From: Gordius sp. MW1
Lineage: Eukaryota; Nematomorpha; Gordioida; Gordea; Gordiidae
Length of the DNA stretch: 64,000 nt
NCBI GenBank assembly: GCA_964036665.1
Contig: OZ038527.1
Coordinates: 25,399,901 to 25,463,900 of the forward strand
Direction of reading: 5' to 3'
Below, piece after piece: positions 42,456-54,483 of this stretch. The notes under the pieces were generated by a model, which did not search any database, was not told the origin of the DNA, and saw only the letters and a program-made list of their open reading frames with translations. A program made the position numbers and the translations under genes. Each line of letters starts with the position of its first letter. Within the stretch, counting starts at the first letter, position 1.

Positions 42456-43084
42456 ATTATGTTATAAATAATGATAAGAAGTATTCTGTCATAACTTTGC
42501 GGCATCTTCATGCAATAAACTTTTTAGGAACCTAATGTTGTAAATCAGAGGGCTAAAACTCTTGTCTTAGATTTTAATTGGAAAAAGCATTATTATGAAA
42601 AATAAAGGTATAATGACACATAGTAAAAAGATATAAAAACAAGTGTAATTATAAAGAGAATGATTAAATGGCATAGTCAGTTTTTTTTATCTTCTTTGAG
42701 AATGGGCATTGAATCACTCAAGGGTTATAAATTAGATTTATAATAGAAATGATTGATTGTCAAATAAATAACTATTAGAAATTTTCTAGGGAGGTCAGCG
42801 TTTATTAAGTTTAAAGCACTCATTCATCATGACGAAACGATGGAAATATAAATGAAGAATCCTAATTAAGCACATGGCAAGGGTCCCAGCTAGTTGCAAT
42901 ATATAACTATTAAAATTAATATAGGTAAACATATAATTAAATGTGTCAATCTATATCTAGCATTCACGAGTTTTAATACAAAAATTTGATATTTTCTTAA
43001 AATTTACCTTATTATCTTTATGAATTAATAACAATACTGTCTAGAAATAAAGTAATTTTTTATGGTATAAACAAATTCTAAAAG

Positions 43085-43215
43085 TTGATGACGAGATTTC
43101 TCGTCGAGACGAGGCTGATATTATCCTGTGACGACACGGATTTGAGTTTTTATTACTCTCACCCGAGACGATATTTTGCCTTCGAGACCGAGACTAGATC
43201 GAAACACTTCCAGTT
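43085..43215. mobile_element. End relic of the TCTCG family in unit A
   Basis: acgagatttctcgtcgagac, ccgagacgatattttgcctt and gagaccgagactagatcgaa are in reverse orientation relative to the left end at 26725-26800. The same relic is present in unit B. Confidence 0.6.
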
Positions 43216-43670
43216 TGGGTACACCAATAAAATAAATTTACCAAACAGAATCAATTAAGCATATTTCATTATAAAATTTAATCTGAAATATAGATGGCGC
43301 TAAATTCTCTATTATTGTGTTAGTTAAAATAGGGTAATGAAAGGCAATAAAAGGAAAGGATACTTAATGTTAATGTTACGCATACATAAATTAAACTAAT
43401 TTGTTTCATAAACACTCATATTTCGATATTTGAAATTATAATGGCAGTTCGCGAATATGCGGATGGAGAAGCACATTAAGTAAATAATTGAATTATTTCT
43501 ATGAAATACAGTAGATTCTCTGAATCGTAGAATGTTAGTGTGAAATTTTTTTATTAATAAGTTTATTAAAAGGTATATGGCTAAACTTTGGTCTTCAATT
43601 GTTTCAAGAAAATATTATAATAAGATTAGGGTGGGCAGTTTGATTGCTAGGGAGCGAGAGAAAGGGTGAT

Positions 43671-44601
43671 AGCGTTTTTCTTTAACTTTGAACATCTTGA
43701 CTCCACTCCCGCACACTAGTAGGAGACAAAAGGGTGATCAATCATAGCTTTTAAAAAGAGAACGCTCTTTCCCTCTCCTTACTTCGCTTCGCATGCAACT
43801 TACTCCCTCTACCATGTATATGTTTTGCCACTATTGCAATGACTTCACACCTTCTTATAATTTTGTGCTTTTGTCAGAAATTTGTCAATTTTTGCCAAAT
43901 TTTTAATAAAAAAACTTGGCCAAAATTTTAAAATTATTGCTTGGAATTTTGAATTAAATTATTGTTATTTTTTAAGTTTATAAATATAGGATTTTTGATA
44001 ATAACGTATAAATTACAAAATTGTTAAGAAATTTTAATGAATTGATTTAGAAAGTAATTTAGTTAAAAATGAAATTGGAAAAAATTAGAATAAACAATTT
44101 TGAAAGCTTATTTACTAAATAATCAGGTAAATATTTTAATTTAAACCTTAAAAATATTATTTTAAATTTTTTACAAACTCTATATTTTGAAATTTCGACC
44201 GAGTTTTTTTTGCTTTATTTTAATTGTTGGTCCCTTAAAAATTTAGCAAAAAAATCGACAAATTTTGACAAAAACCACCAAATTGCAAAAAATTATATAA
44301 TATTAAACTTACAAAAATAACTGTTTTTTAATTTAAAATTTTACGCAATAATTTGAAACGGCACGTTTTTTTTATCAAATAATTTGGCAAAAAAACCAAT
44401 TTCTGACCAAAATCACCAAATTATAAAAAGGTGCAAAGCCAATTGCAAGAGTGGTAAAACATATACATGGTAAGGAAATGAATAAATTGCATGCGAAGTA
44501 AGGAGAGGAAAGGAGCCCTCTAAGCTATGATTGATCACCCTTTTCTGTCCTACTAGTGTGCGAGAGGGGAGTCTAGATGTTCAAAGTTAATGAAAAACGC
44601 T
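43671..44601. mobile_element. Fold-back DNA element with about 190-bp inverted ends
   Basis: AGCGTTTTTCTTTAACTTTG...ccgcacactagtaggaga...cttcgcatgcaa...ccatgtatatgttttgcca at the left is mirrored by tggtaaaacatatacatggt...ttgcatgcgaagtaagga...tcctactagtgtgcg...TTAATGAAAAACGCT at the right. The 550-bp middle is AT-rich and noncoding. A fragment of one end recurs at about 53985-54070. No target duplication is evident and the superfamily is unclear. Confidence 0.7.
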
Positions 44602-45534
44602 GTATATCCAGTTCAAATTTTAATTTAAGCTTATTCAGTGAAGTAGCCCTTAGCTTAGGGCAAGTAAATAACTTTCAAATACATTTATTACATATTTATA
44701 AGGAGATTAGATGAAGTAGTAAATATTTAAGGCATTTTCAAATTATTCCAGTATCAATACTATTAAAAATGGTGTTTTTACAAGGTTTCAATGTGTGCAA
44801 CTTCCCTTTTGTTATAAATAATGATAAGAATTATTCACACATATCTTTGTGGCTTTAAACATAAAATCATGTAATAAATTCTTGAAAAACTAACGGATGA
44901 TGGTTATATCAAAGGGCTAGAACTTTGTGTTAGTTTATTTATTGTAAAAGCTATGAAAATCTAAATATATAATGACATTTAGTAAAAAGATGTAAAAACA
45001 AAAATAATTATAAATAGAATGATCAAAGACATAGTTACTTTCTTCATCTTCTTTAAGAATGGGCATTGAATCCATCGAGGAATAAAAATTATTTTGTAAT
45101 AGCAATGGCGATTGATTGTCTGAGTAAAGAATTATTAGAAATTTTCAAGGGAGGTGAGCCTATTTTAAGTATTTTAAAAATATTAAAGCACTCTTCCTGA
45201 AAGTCATTTAAATGACGATCTATGGGAATAAATAGAAAAATCCCAACAAAGCAGTGTTTATCTAATACTCCATATGTTTGCTAGTGCTAACTTAGGGTCT
45301 ACTTAGTTAAAATGTATAACTACACTAGTTAAATATAAGTAAACATTAAATGTGTCAAATATCTCGAGGATACGAGTTTTAATACAAAATTGGATATTTT
45401 TTAAATTTACCTTGTTATCTTTATGAATTAATAATTATACTATCTAGTAAAGTAGTTACAGGCGATATTAATAACATGTTTACTAAAGAAAAAAATAAAT
45501 TTTTTATATGTAGTATAATAAAATTCTAAAAGTT

Positions 45535-45665
45535 GAGACATGTAAAGATTTCTCGTCGAGACCCATATTATTCTGAGACGACACAAAATGGCGTTTTTCA
45601 TAATTCTATCCGAGATGAGATTTTGCCTTCGAGACCGAGAATAGATCGAAACACTTTCAGTGTAG
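45535..45665. mobile_element. End relic of the TCTCG family in unit B
   Basis: gatttctcgtcgagaccca, ccgagatgagattttgcctt and cgagaccgagaatagatcga match the unit A relic at 43085-43215. Confidence 0.6.
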
Positions 45666-45707
45666 GTATACCAATAAAATAAATTTACCAAATAGAATGA
45701 ATTAATA

Positions 45708-46380
45708 TATAACATACAATTATAACTATATTTGAATTCATCAATAAATAATAAAGTTTACATTCTAATATATACAATTAGTAATATTATAATGTCTAAA
45801 CTTAAAAAAAGTAATTAATATTAATAATTATTCAAAAAACTTTAAATATTTATTATTTATCTTAAATTAAATGTTGATTCTGACATATTGGCTTTGCTCC
45901 TGCAAAGTTTGTTGAACATATCCTTAAAGGTATAGGATATCATTATAAATGATGGATATGTAAAATATTATATAAAAATGCTATATTTATAATGTGGAAG
46001 TGATTAACATTCAATTACATAACATACAATTATAACTTTATTTCAATTCATCAATAAATAATAAATTTACATTCTAAAGTTTCATTTAATAAATAATGCC
46101 TCTTAAAATCAAAAAAAAAAGTAATATTATAATATTTAAACTTAAAAAAAGATAATGTGGAAATGATTAACATTCAATTATATAACATACAATTATAACT
46201 TTATTTCAATTCATCAATAAATAATAAAGTTTACGTTCTAATATATACAATTAGGAATATTATAATGTCTAAACTTAAAAAAAGTTCTTAACATTCCAAA
46301 AAACTTCAAATATTCATTATTTATTTTAAATTTATTTTGAAATTTTACCTCTCATTTTGATTCGGTTATCTTAGAATTTA
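45708..46380. repeat. AT-rich local repeats flanking the hAT insertion
   Basis: acatacaattataact, attcatcaataaataataaa and gtttacattctaa recur at about 45712, 46020 and 46188. The words tataggatatcattata and acctctcattttgatt appear on both sides of the hAT element (45931/52628 and 46348/53648). Confidence 0.6.
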
Positions 46381-46685
46381 AATAGATAATGTTTGTTATG
46401 ATGTATTAAGACTATTTTACAGTGGCGTAGACAGGGGGGGGGGGGGGGGGGAAACGGGAAATTCCCCCCCCCCGGATTTTTTTTTGTAAAAATTGGAAAA
46501 AATTAGTGTTTCGCTCCCCCCTAATTGAAATTAAGTTTTATGTTGGTTGAAAATTTTATTTCACGACCTTTTGACGCAAATTTAAATTATATAATAATTA
46601 AATATTGAGATAAGTGGTAGCGTTTGTGTTAGTTCCTTTCCTTCATACATTCGTTTTCATTCCCACCCAATTCAAAATTCAAATT

Positions 46686-49600
46686 ATGGATATTCGTAAT
46701 TTCTTTACAAAACTCAGTAAGTAAACTTCATTTTTTAATTTTTTTTATTAATATAAAATAATATTAAAAAATTATTATTTTTCTGACCTTTTTTTCTTAA
46801 CTTAATATAACATCTAAATGTCTCTCTTATTTGTGTTCAACATCATATCATATATATACCATGGATTTTTTAAGTTGAGGTTTATTTTATAATATATATT
46901 TATATTAACAATTTATTTAGCAAATGAAAGAAATAATAAAAAGATTGTTACTAATAAATCAGTGGAGGAGTTTGAATTGATAGAAGTTGACAAAGTTTCA
47001 AGTTTAGGTAAAATAAATTAAATTAATGTTGAATTTATTTTTTATATTACTTAACTTTATTATTGTTTTTGTGGAGGGAGTGTATTAGCTCAACATGTTT
47101 TATGTTTTTATGACATTCAAGATTTATTTCATATTTATTATTAAAAATTTATTTAGCAAATGAAAGAAATAATAAAAAGATTGTTACTAATAAATCAGTG
47201 GAGGAGTTTAAATTGATAGAAGTTGACAAAGTTTCAAGTTTAGGTAAAATAAATTAAATTAATGTTGAATTTATTTTTTATATTACTTAACTTTATTTTT
47301 GTTTTTGTGGAGGGAGTGTATTAGCTCAACATGTTTTATGTTTTTATGACATTCAAGATTTATTTCATATTTATTATTAAAAATTTATTTAGCAAATGAA
47401 AGAAATAATAAAAAGATTGTTACTAATAAATCAGTGGAGGAGTTTAAATTGATAGAAGTTGACAAAGTTTCAAGTTTAGGTAAAATAAATTAAATTAATG
47501 TTGAATTTATTTTTTATATTACTTAACTTTATTTTTGTTTTTGTGGAGGGAGTGTATTAGCTCAACATGTTTTATGTTTTTATGACATTCAAGATTTATT
47601 TCATATTTATTATTAAAAATTTATTTAGCAAATGAAAGAAATAATAAAAAGATTGTTACTAATAAATCAGTGGAGGAGTTTAAATTGATAGAAGTTGACA
47701 AAGTTTCAAGTTTAGGTAAAATAAATTAAATTAATGTTGAATTTATTTTTTATATTACTTAACTTTATTTTTGTTTTTGTGGAGGGAGTGTATTAGCTCA
47801 ACATGTTTTATGTTTTTATGACATTCAAGATTTATTTCATATTTATTATTAAAAATTTATTTAGCAAATGAAAGAAATAATAAAAAGATTGTTACTAATG
47901 AATCAGTGGAGGAGTTTGACTCGATAGAAGTTGACGAAATTTCAAGTTTAGGTAAAATAAATTAAATTAATGTTGAATTTATTTTTTTATATTACTTAAC
48001 TTTATTTTTGTTTTTGTGGAGGGAGTGTATTAGCTCAACATGTTTTATGTTTTTATGACATTCAAGATTTATTTCATATTTATTATTAAAAATTTATTTA
48101 GCAAATGAAAGAAATAATAAAAAGATTGTTACTAATAAATCAGTGGAGGAGTTTAAATTGATAGAAGTTGACAAAGTTTCAAGTTTAGGTAAAATAAATT
48201 AAATTAATGTTGAATTTATTTTTTATATTACTTAACTTTATTTTTGTTTTTGTGGAGGGAGTGTATTAGCTCAACATGTTTTATGTTTTTATGACATTCA
48301 AGATTTATTTCATATTTATTATTAAAAATTTATTTAGCAAATGAAAGAAATAATAAAAAGATTGTTACTAATAAATCAGTGGAGGAGTTTAAATTGATAG
48401 AAGTTGACAAAGTTTCAAGTTTAGGTAAAATAAATTAAATTAATGTTGAATTTATTTTTTATATTACTTAACTTTATTTTTGTTTTTGTGGAGGGAGTGT
48501 ATTAGCTCAACATGTTTTATGTTTTTATGACATTCAAGATTTATTTCATATTTATTATTAAAAATCTATTTAGCAAATGAAAGAAATAATAAAAAGATTG
48601 TTACTAATGAAACAGTGGAGGAGTTTGAATCGATAGAAGTTGACGAAGTTTCAAGTTTAGGTAAAATAAATTAATGTTTATAATTTTAAATATAACATTT
48701 ATTTCAAAGTTTTTAAATTATATTTGAATTTTTTGATTAAAGGGAATCGAAGAAAAAAAACAAGAGATTTTGAAGAAGACGATAAACCAGTTATAGGACC
48801 TTATGAAGGTGAAATTTTAAGCCTAAATAAAATATTTAAATATTGTCAATAAGTTAAACGTTTTAATACTCATTTTAAAATTTTTATTGCAGCATTTAAA
48901 AAAAAAAATAGTGAAGTGGGTCGATTAGATATTGAGTCTGAAAGTGATAATTCGAGTTTAGGTAAAAAAAAATAGATTAATGTTTTTAATCTAATTTTGA
49001 ATTTTAAATATAACTGTTATTTCAAATTTTGTATTGAATTAAATTTTGTTAAATTTCTAATTGCAGGAAGAAGTGTAAACAAAGATAAAGAAATTGTACC
49101 TATACCTTCATTAACCAATGGTATAATAAGTTTTAATTATACATATTCTTTATCTTTAAATTAATGTAGAGTTGATTTTCTAATTTAATTTTTTTAAATA
49201 AAATTAATTATTTTAGATTCAAGTGACCCATTCCCCTATCCCTATGACATATGTTTATATTTAAATAATCAAAATATTGAGGAGGAAGATGATAAGCTAT
49301 CGTTACATGATAAGATTTACCAACCTCCTATTTCGTTCAATTTTCCTCGGGATGCTTTATCTAAAAAACTTAAATTTCAACACTCCTGGTTCCAGAGATG
49401 GAGCTGGCTCGCATATTCCCCAAAGGAAAACGGGGCATTTTGCAAAGCATGTGTACTTTTTGGTCCAAGATTTGGTGGAATAAATGGAAACCAAAAGCTA
49501 AAGGCTCTAGTTGCCAAGCCATTTCGAAGATGGAAGGATGCTAGTGAATGTTTTAATATTCACCAAAGGAATTTATATCACGTGGGTTCATTGAAAACAA

Positions 49601-51456
49601 TTTTATCTTTAACACAAATTAGAACCGGGAAAAAACTTTGCGTCATTAATCAGTTGGATACACAAAGAAAAATTCAGGCTGAAGAAAATCGTAGAAAGTT
49701 AGCTCCAATCATTGAAGCGATTTTGGCCTTGGGAATTCAAGGATTGGCATTAAGAGGCCACAAAGACTCTGGAGCGCTTGATTTAGATGTGCATGATAAT
49801 AATGATGGCAATTTTAGGGCTATTTTAAGGTACCGTGCTAATGGTGACCCACTACTTTTTGATTATTTGAAAAACCCCCCAAAAATGCCCTTTACTTAAG
49901 TCCTCACTTTCAAAATGAGGTTATATCGATTTGTAATGACCTAATTGTTAAAAAAAATAGTCAATCAAATAAACAAATCTCCCTTCTTCACAATTCTTTG
50001 TGATGAATCTACTGATATATCAGGGATTCAACAGATGTCCCTGTGTGCTCGATATATTGACTCTTCTACATTAACAATGAAAGAAGATTTTTTACAGTTT
50101 GTGCCAGTTTATGATACGACTGGAAGAGGGCTAGGCGACTTAATTATAAAGAGCATAAAAGATTTTAATATAAATATAAATTTGTTAAGAGGTCAGGGAT
50201 ATGATGGAGCCAGAAATATGAGTGGAAAATTCAACGGCGTCCAGGCCTATATTTTGAAAACATACCCAACGGCATTGTATGTACATTGTGCTTCACATTC
50301 ATTAAATTTGGCACTTTCAGATGCCTGTACCCTTCCTACTATACGGAATTGCATGGGTATTGTTTCCAAAGTATATGATCTGTTTAAATATTCTAAACGT
50401 CATCAAGTTTTAATTGAAATGTTGTCAGAAATGGAAGATAAACCCAATATAGAGAAATTAAAGCAAGTGTGTGTCACCCGTTGGGCATCACGGCACGAAG
50501 CTGTTTCCACACACATTTTGCTTCAAGATGCCATATATCCAGCATTGGAAAAGATATCTACATGGTATGATCACGATGCTGCAACAGAAGCTGCAACTTT
50601 GCTCACTGCATTACGACAAAGTGAATTTATTATTTCCCTTCTATGCCTAAATAAACTCTTTGGCTATACGTCCTTATTATGCAAGCAATTGCAAAAAAAG
50701 GACCTAGATCTACAGCAAGTCACACAGTTAGCCGAAGCTTTAGTAAATCAAATGAAATTAATAAGAAACAACGTTGATGAAGAGTTTCGGGAAATTTTTT
50801 TAGTAGCCGAAGCTAAGGCTAAGTTGTATGATTTTGACCTTAAGAAACCTCGATATGCAAAGAAGCAAACTTGTCGAAGTAATATTTTAACTGAATCCAT
50901 TGAGGATTATTACAAAATAACTATTTTTATACCTTTGCTCGATATGTTCATTCTACAACTCAATGAACGGTTCGTGGACAAGAAACAAGTTTTGGGAAAT
51001 TTCCAAATATTATTTCCTTCAAATTCTTTGATTGTTTCGCCAGAAACGCGGATGAAAATAAACTTTCTATGGGAGTTTTATTCCAATGATCTCCAAGGGA
51101 CTAATGAAGATCTCATAGCAGAATTCAACATCTGGTATATGGCGTTGTCTCAGACGTCAGAAAAGTTTCGTCCAAAGAATTCCTTGGACGCCCTATCAGG
51201 TTATAAAATATTGGAACCTTCACCCAACATCACAACTCTTCTTTACCTGTTAGCTTGTCTTCCTATCACTACATGCACCAATGAAAGAAGTTTCTCAACA
51301 TTGAGGAGGCTTAAAACGTATATAAGAAATACTATGTCGAAAAATAGATTAAATGGATTGGCCCTTTTAGCGATTCATCGGGAATTAGCTCCCACTCCAG
51401 ATGAAGTTCTTGAGATATTTTCGCTGGGAAAAAGGAAATATAAAATTATTTTATAA
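46686..51456 (+). CDS. hAT transposase, TTF-type zinc finger/DUF4371 family, with amplified exon and two compensating frameshifts
   Basis: Exons: 46686-46716 (MDIRNFFTKL), eight 87-nt copies (46921-48660), 48743-48808, 48893-48961, 49067-49120 and 49217-51456. Every intron is phase 1, so all junctions fit. The last exon has a TTF-like finger (WFQRWSWLAYS...GAFCKACVLF), then the RNase H-like domain (FFTILCDESTDISG, RGQGYDGARNMSG, HCASHSLNLALSDA, RWASRHEA), and ends in the hAT dimerisation motif (CTNERSFSTLRRLKTYIRN). At about 49881 one A is missing, leading to a stop at 49897; at about 49951 one extra A restores the frame. The intended frame between them is preserved in the inverted copy near 52100. 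With the balanced shifts the product would be about 1051 aa. FFTK-type N-termini resemble a PCNA-binding box (inference). Confidence 0.85.
46921..48660 (+). repeat. Tandem array of eight exon-plus-intron units (236 bp period)
   Basis: The 87-nt exon starts at 46921, 47157, 47393, 47629, 47865, 48102, 48338 and 48574. Spacing is 236 bp except one 237. Each unit has a ttatttag or ctatttag acceptor and a ttag|gtaaaata donor and encodes 29 residues (NERNNKKIVTNKSVEEF...EVDKVSSL). Copies 5 and 8 share E-type variants (IEVDE) while 2-4 and 6-7 are nearly identical K-type. This implies homogenisation or a recent higher-order duplication (KKKE, KKE). Confidence 0.95.
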
Positions 51457-51584
51457 TAACTTTCTTTATTTAATTTTAATGTTGAAAGGAAAATGTTATA
51501 AAAAGGGCCAATCTATTTCATCTATTTTTTGACATAGTATTTCTTATATAAAAGCTAATAGGTAAAGAAGAGTTGGACGAAATC

Positions 51585-52172
51585 CTTCTATAATTTATTT
51601 TCATTCGCGTTTCTGGCAAGATTCAGAGGTAATATTATTTAAAAATTTGCCAAAACTTGTTTCTTAAGTTCAAAATCATACAACTTAGCCTTAGGTTCGA
51701 CTACTAATACTAAAGTTTCTGCTAATTGTCTAACTTGCTGAAGATCTAAGTGCTTTGAAGTTGCAGCTTCTGTTGCAACATCGTGATCATACCAGCTTGC
51801 TTCAATTTCTCTTTATTTGATTTATCTTAAATTTCTGACAACATTTCAACTCATATTTCTGGCTCCATCATATCCCTGACCTCTTAACAAATTTATATTT
51901 ATATTAAGATCTTTTATGCTCTTTATAATTAAGTCGCCTAGCCCTCTTCCAGTCGTATCACAAACTGTAAAAAATCTTCTTTTATTGTTAATGTAGAAGA
52001 GTCAATATATCGAGCACACATGGACATTTGTTAAATCCCAGATTCATCACAAAGAATTGTGAAGAAGGGAGATTTGTTTATTTGATTGACTATTTTTTTT
52101 TAACAATTAGGTCATTACAAATCGATATAACCTCATTTTGAAAGTGAGGACTTAAGTAGAGGGCATTTTTGG
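51585..52172 (-). pseudogene. Inverted, internally deleted copy of the hAT transposase
   Basis: The reverse complement runs from NALYLSPHFQNEVISICNDL through a shortened catalytic region to the equivalent of 51070. About 590 bp represent about 1.2 kb of the gene. Missing pieces include the segment between gaatct and gggatt, the segment between tttgtg and atacg, and the segment between aagcaag and ctggtatgatc; several deletions join at short repeated words. It begins 129 bp after the transposase stop, in opposite orientation, so a read-through transcript could fold into a long hairpin. Confidence 0.85.
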
Positions 52173-52769
52173 GACGGTCCGGCGATCTACACGAATCCGA
52201 AAACCTATAGAAAGATATGGAATAACTTAAGGGGTAGGAGATGTTATAAACTGCATACTGCGCGGTCGTATTCAAATTCTAATCAACATCACGCGTATCA
52301 CCCCACCATCACGCGATCTTACCCTATATACACAAAATCGCTCTTAGTTATTTAGTTTAGTCTTTTCGTGTTTTTGTAATCGGAGTTTCAACAATATATA
52401 TTTAAGCTTCAACACAGATGACGCTGGGAAAAAGAAAATATTAAATTATTTATCATGACTTTCTTTATGTTTTATACCAAATTTTATAATTTTAATGTTG
52501 AAATAAAAATGTTATAAATTTTTGGAAATTTCCCCCCCCCCCCCAAAAAAAATTTTTGGAAATTTTTTTCCCCCCCCTCCGGAGAAAATCCTGGCTACGC
52601 GCCTGTATTTTATTTTGTTTGGAAATGGTATAGGATATCATTATATACAATAAATTATGCAAAAAATATTGTATTAAAATGGTATATATATATAATCCGG
52701 ATGTGATTCACATACAATTATAGAACACTCAATTATGAATGTATTTTAGTTTATCAATTTTTAATAAAG

Positions 52770-53461
52770 TGTGGTAGTTAGGTAGTTTTTAAGTTTATTT
52801 GGTTACTGCGGCAGCCGTGGTTAGGTTGTTAACTCTTTGGCTAATCTATGCTAATGAGATAGCGTCGGGAATAAAATATAATGTAGTTTGTTATGGGATT
52901 GGGAATAGATGTGCACTAATTAGAAGCAGACGTCGAACGGTCGGCATCCCTCATGCAAATTGAGGAGCGCATCGACAAGGTTTAAATAGCGAGAATTTGA
53001 CCATGATAGTGAGTTATTTAATTTATTATTTAGTCCTGCTAGAGGAGATATTTATTTTGCGTTCAGGACACGTTAGTCCTGCTGAGGGGAGATGTTTATT
53101 CTTCATTTTAGACACGTGGGTCCAGCGGCAATTATCCAACAAGAGCCAGACGTTTCTTAATCCGATACATTCCTTTCTCCGTAGACGGAATCGTATTCTT
53201 CTCTTCTTCACTGCTAGTAACTGCGATTGTCCACGAAGTAACAAACGGACCTAACTCAATACCTTATTTGTTAACCGTTGACGTCCCTCATTCTAACCGA
53301 TTGGTTATGAACACAGCTTCTCCACGGCCATCGTCCATTCCATACTTTTATATATATCGAGAATCTTTATCTGATTCCTTATTGACTTATAATGTATAAC
53401 CTAATCGTACAATTTGACTTATTAAAATAAAGGATTCAAAACGAGAAGTTGCGTTTATAAA
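52770..53461. mobile_element. 690-bp insertion, possibly a solo LTR
   Basis: It interrupts the local repeat ...aataaagtttacatt and is flanked by ATAAAG (52764-52769 and 53462-53467). It starts TGTGGTAG, is less AT-rich than its surroundings, and has a tatatata box near 53350 and attaaaataaa near 53421, as an LTR might. It does not end in CA, so the class is uncertain. Short ORFs inside have no recognisable product. Confidence 0.45.
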
Positions 53462-54263
53462 ATAAAGTTTACATTTAAATTTAAACTTAGATGCTAAATA
53501 TATAAATAGTAATACTACAATGTATTAATATTAAAAATTACTTATTGTTAATTGTTATTCAAAAAACTTTAAATAATCATTATTTATTGTAAATATAGAA
53601 TTTAAGTTTTTATGTCTTGTTTGTAATTCAGTTATTTTGAAATTTTACCTCTCATTTTGATTGGGTTATCTTAGAAAAATTTTGATTGGGTTATTTTTGT
53701 GTCGGACGGTTGCCTAAAAACCTAATTCATTATAATATTTAATTTTAAATATAGAGGGCGCTAAATTTTCTATAATTGTAGTCCTAATATAGGGCATTAA
53801 TGAAAGACAATTAGAGAAAAGGATATTAAATGTTGATGTTAGGCAAAATTGCATAAATTTAATAAAAAATTTCCCAAAAATATTTCTATTTAAATTTATG
53901 TTCGCGAATGTTCGCCGCGAATAAAGCATGTTAACTAGACGAAGCACTTAATGTGAACAACTGAATTACAGCCTTTACCCAAACTTTTGCACTTCGGATT
54001 CCTCTCCTGCACTGCACACCAGTAGGAGAGAAAAGGGGTAATCCATCATAAAGCTATGATCGAGGGAAGCATAAGGTTTTCTTTCTGAATCATAATAGTG
54101 TGAATTTTTTTAATCATACAAATAAGTTTATTTAAATATACACTGTTTAAACTTTTTTGGCCTTCAATTGTTTTGAAATATTGTTACAAAAACAATATTA
54201 AACTGAGATTAGAATGAGGAGGGCAGATTGATTAATGAGAGGGTGAAATAAGTGTAATGTAGG

Positions 54264-54447
54264 TAGTGTTGTAAAAACGGGAGTTTTGTTTGGTCACTAA
54301 ACATAAACAGACCATAGGTTTTAACAAAAAAATTTTGGCCTGTTTATGCGACTATGAAACATCGACTAAAAACCTTTAGTCTGTTTATGTTTAGTCGACT
54401 AAAACCAGACGTCGACCAAACAAAACCCATCCGTTCATACAACACCA
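54264..54447. mobile_element. MITE family D, copy 4
   Basis: TAGTGTTGTAAAAACGGGAG and GTTCATACAACACCA are the ends, with internal tagtcgactaaaa and gtcgaccaaacaaaaccc. No target duplication is visible. Confidence 0.7.
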
Positions 54448-54483
54448 GTATTATTAGTATGAAGAAATGTAGTAGCTCCTATC

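Larger units (their letters stand above)
46420..52605 (+). mobile_element. hAT transposon (ZMYM1/DUF4371 type), 6.2 kb, nearly complete
   Basis: The left end CAGTGGCGTAGACAGG (46420) and the right end CCTGGCTACGCGCCTG (to 52605) are inverted repeats, each followed inward by G or C runs. TATTTTA occurs directly outside both ends (46413-46419 and 52606-52612), 7 bp of an expected 8. It carries a multi-exon transposase on the plus strand and, between the gene and the right end, an inverted partial copy of that gene. The gene's 3' end (cgctgggaaaaag...aatgttataaa) occurs twice, at 51424 and 52427, so the 3' region was rearranged. Confidence 0.85.
40190..54245. repeat. Diverged tandem segmental duplication (unit A about 40190-43670, unit B about 44600-54245)
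   Basis: Matching blocks: aggacatttgcata...tacatatttat (40260 and 44685); ggtgtttttaca (40366 and 44773); ttataaataatgataagaa (42462 and 44812); ttctcgtcgagac (43100 and 45550); gatcgaaacactt (43198 and 45647); atag-gggcgctaaatt-tct (43290 and 53752); cttcaattgtttc/t (43593 and 54162). Unit A is interrupted by a Gypsy element. Unit B holds local tandem repeats, the 6.2-kb hAT and another insertion. I see no host gene in either unit. Confidence 0.7.

Noticed and set aside
46921-48660. The eight-unit array as a satellite or CRISPR-like array
   Set aside because: Every unit carries an intact exon with splice sites in the transposase frame, and the spacers are identical introns; this is eukaryotic DNA.
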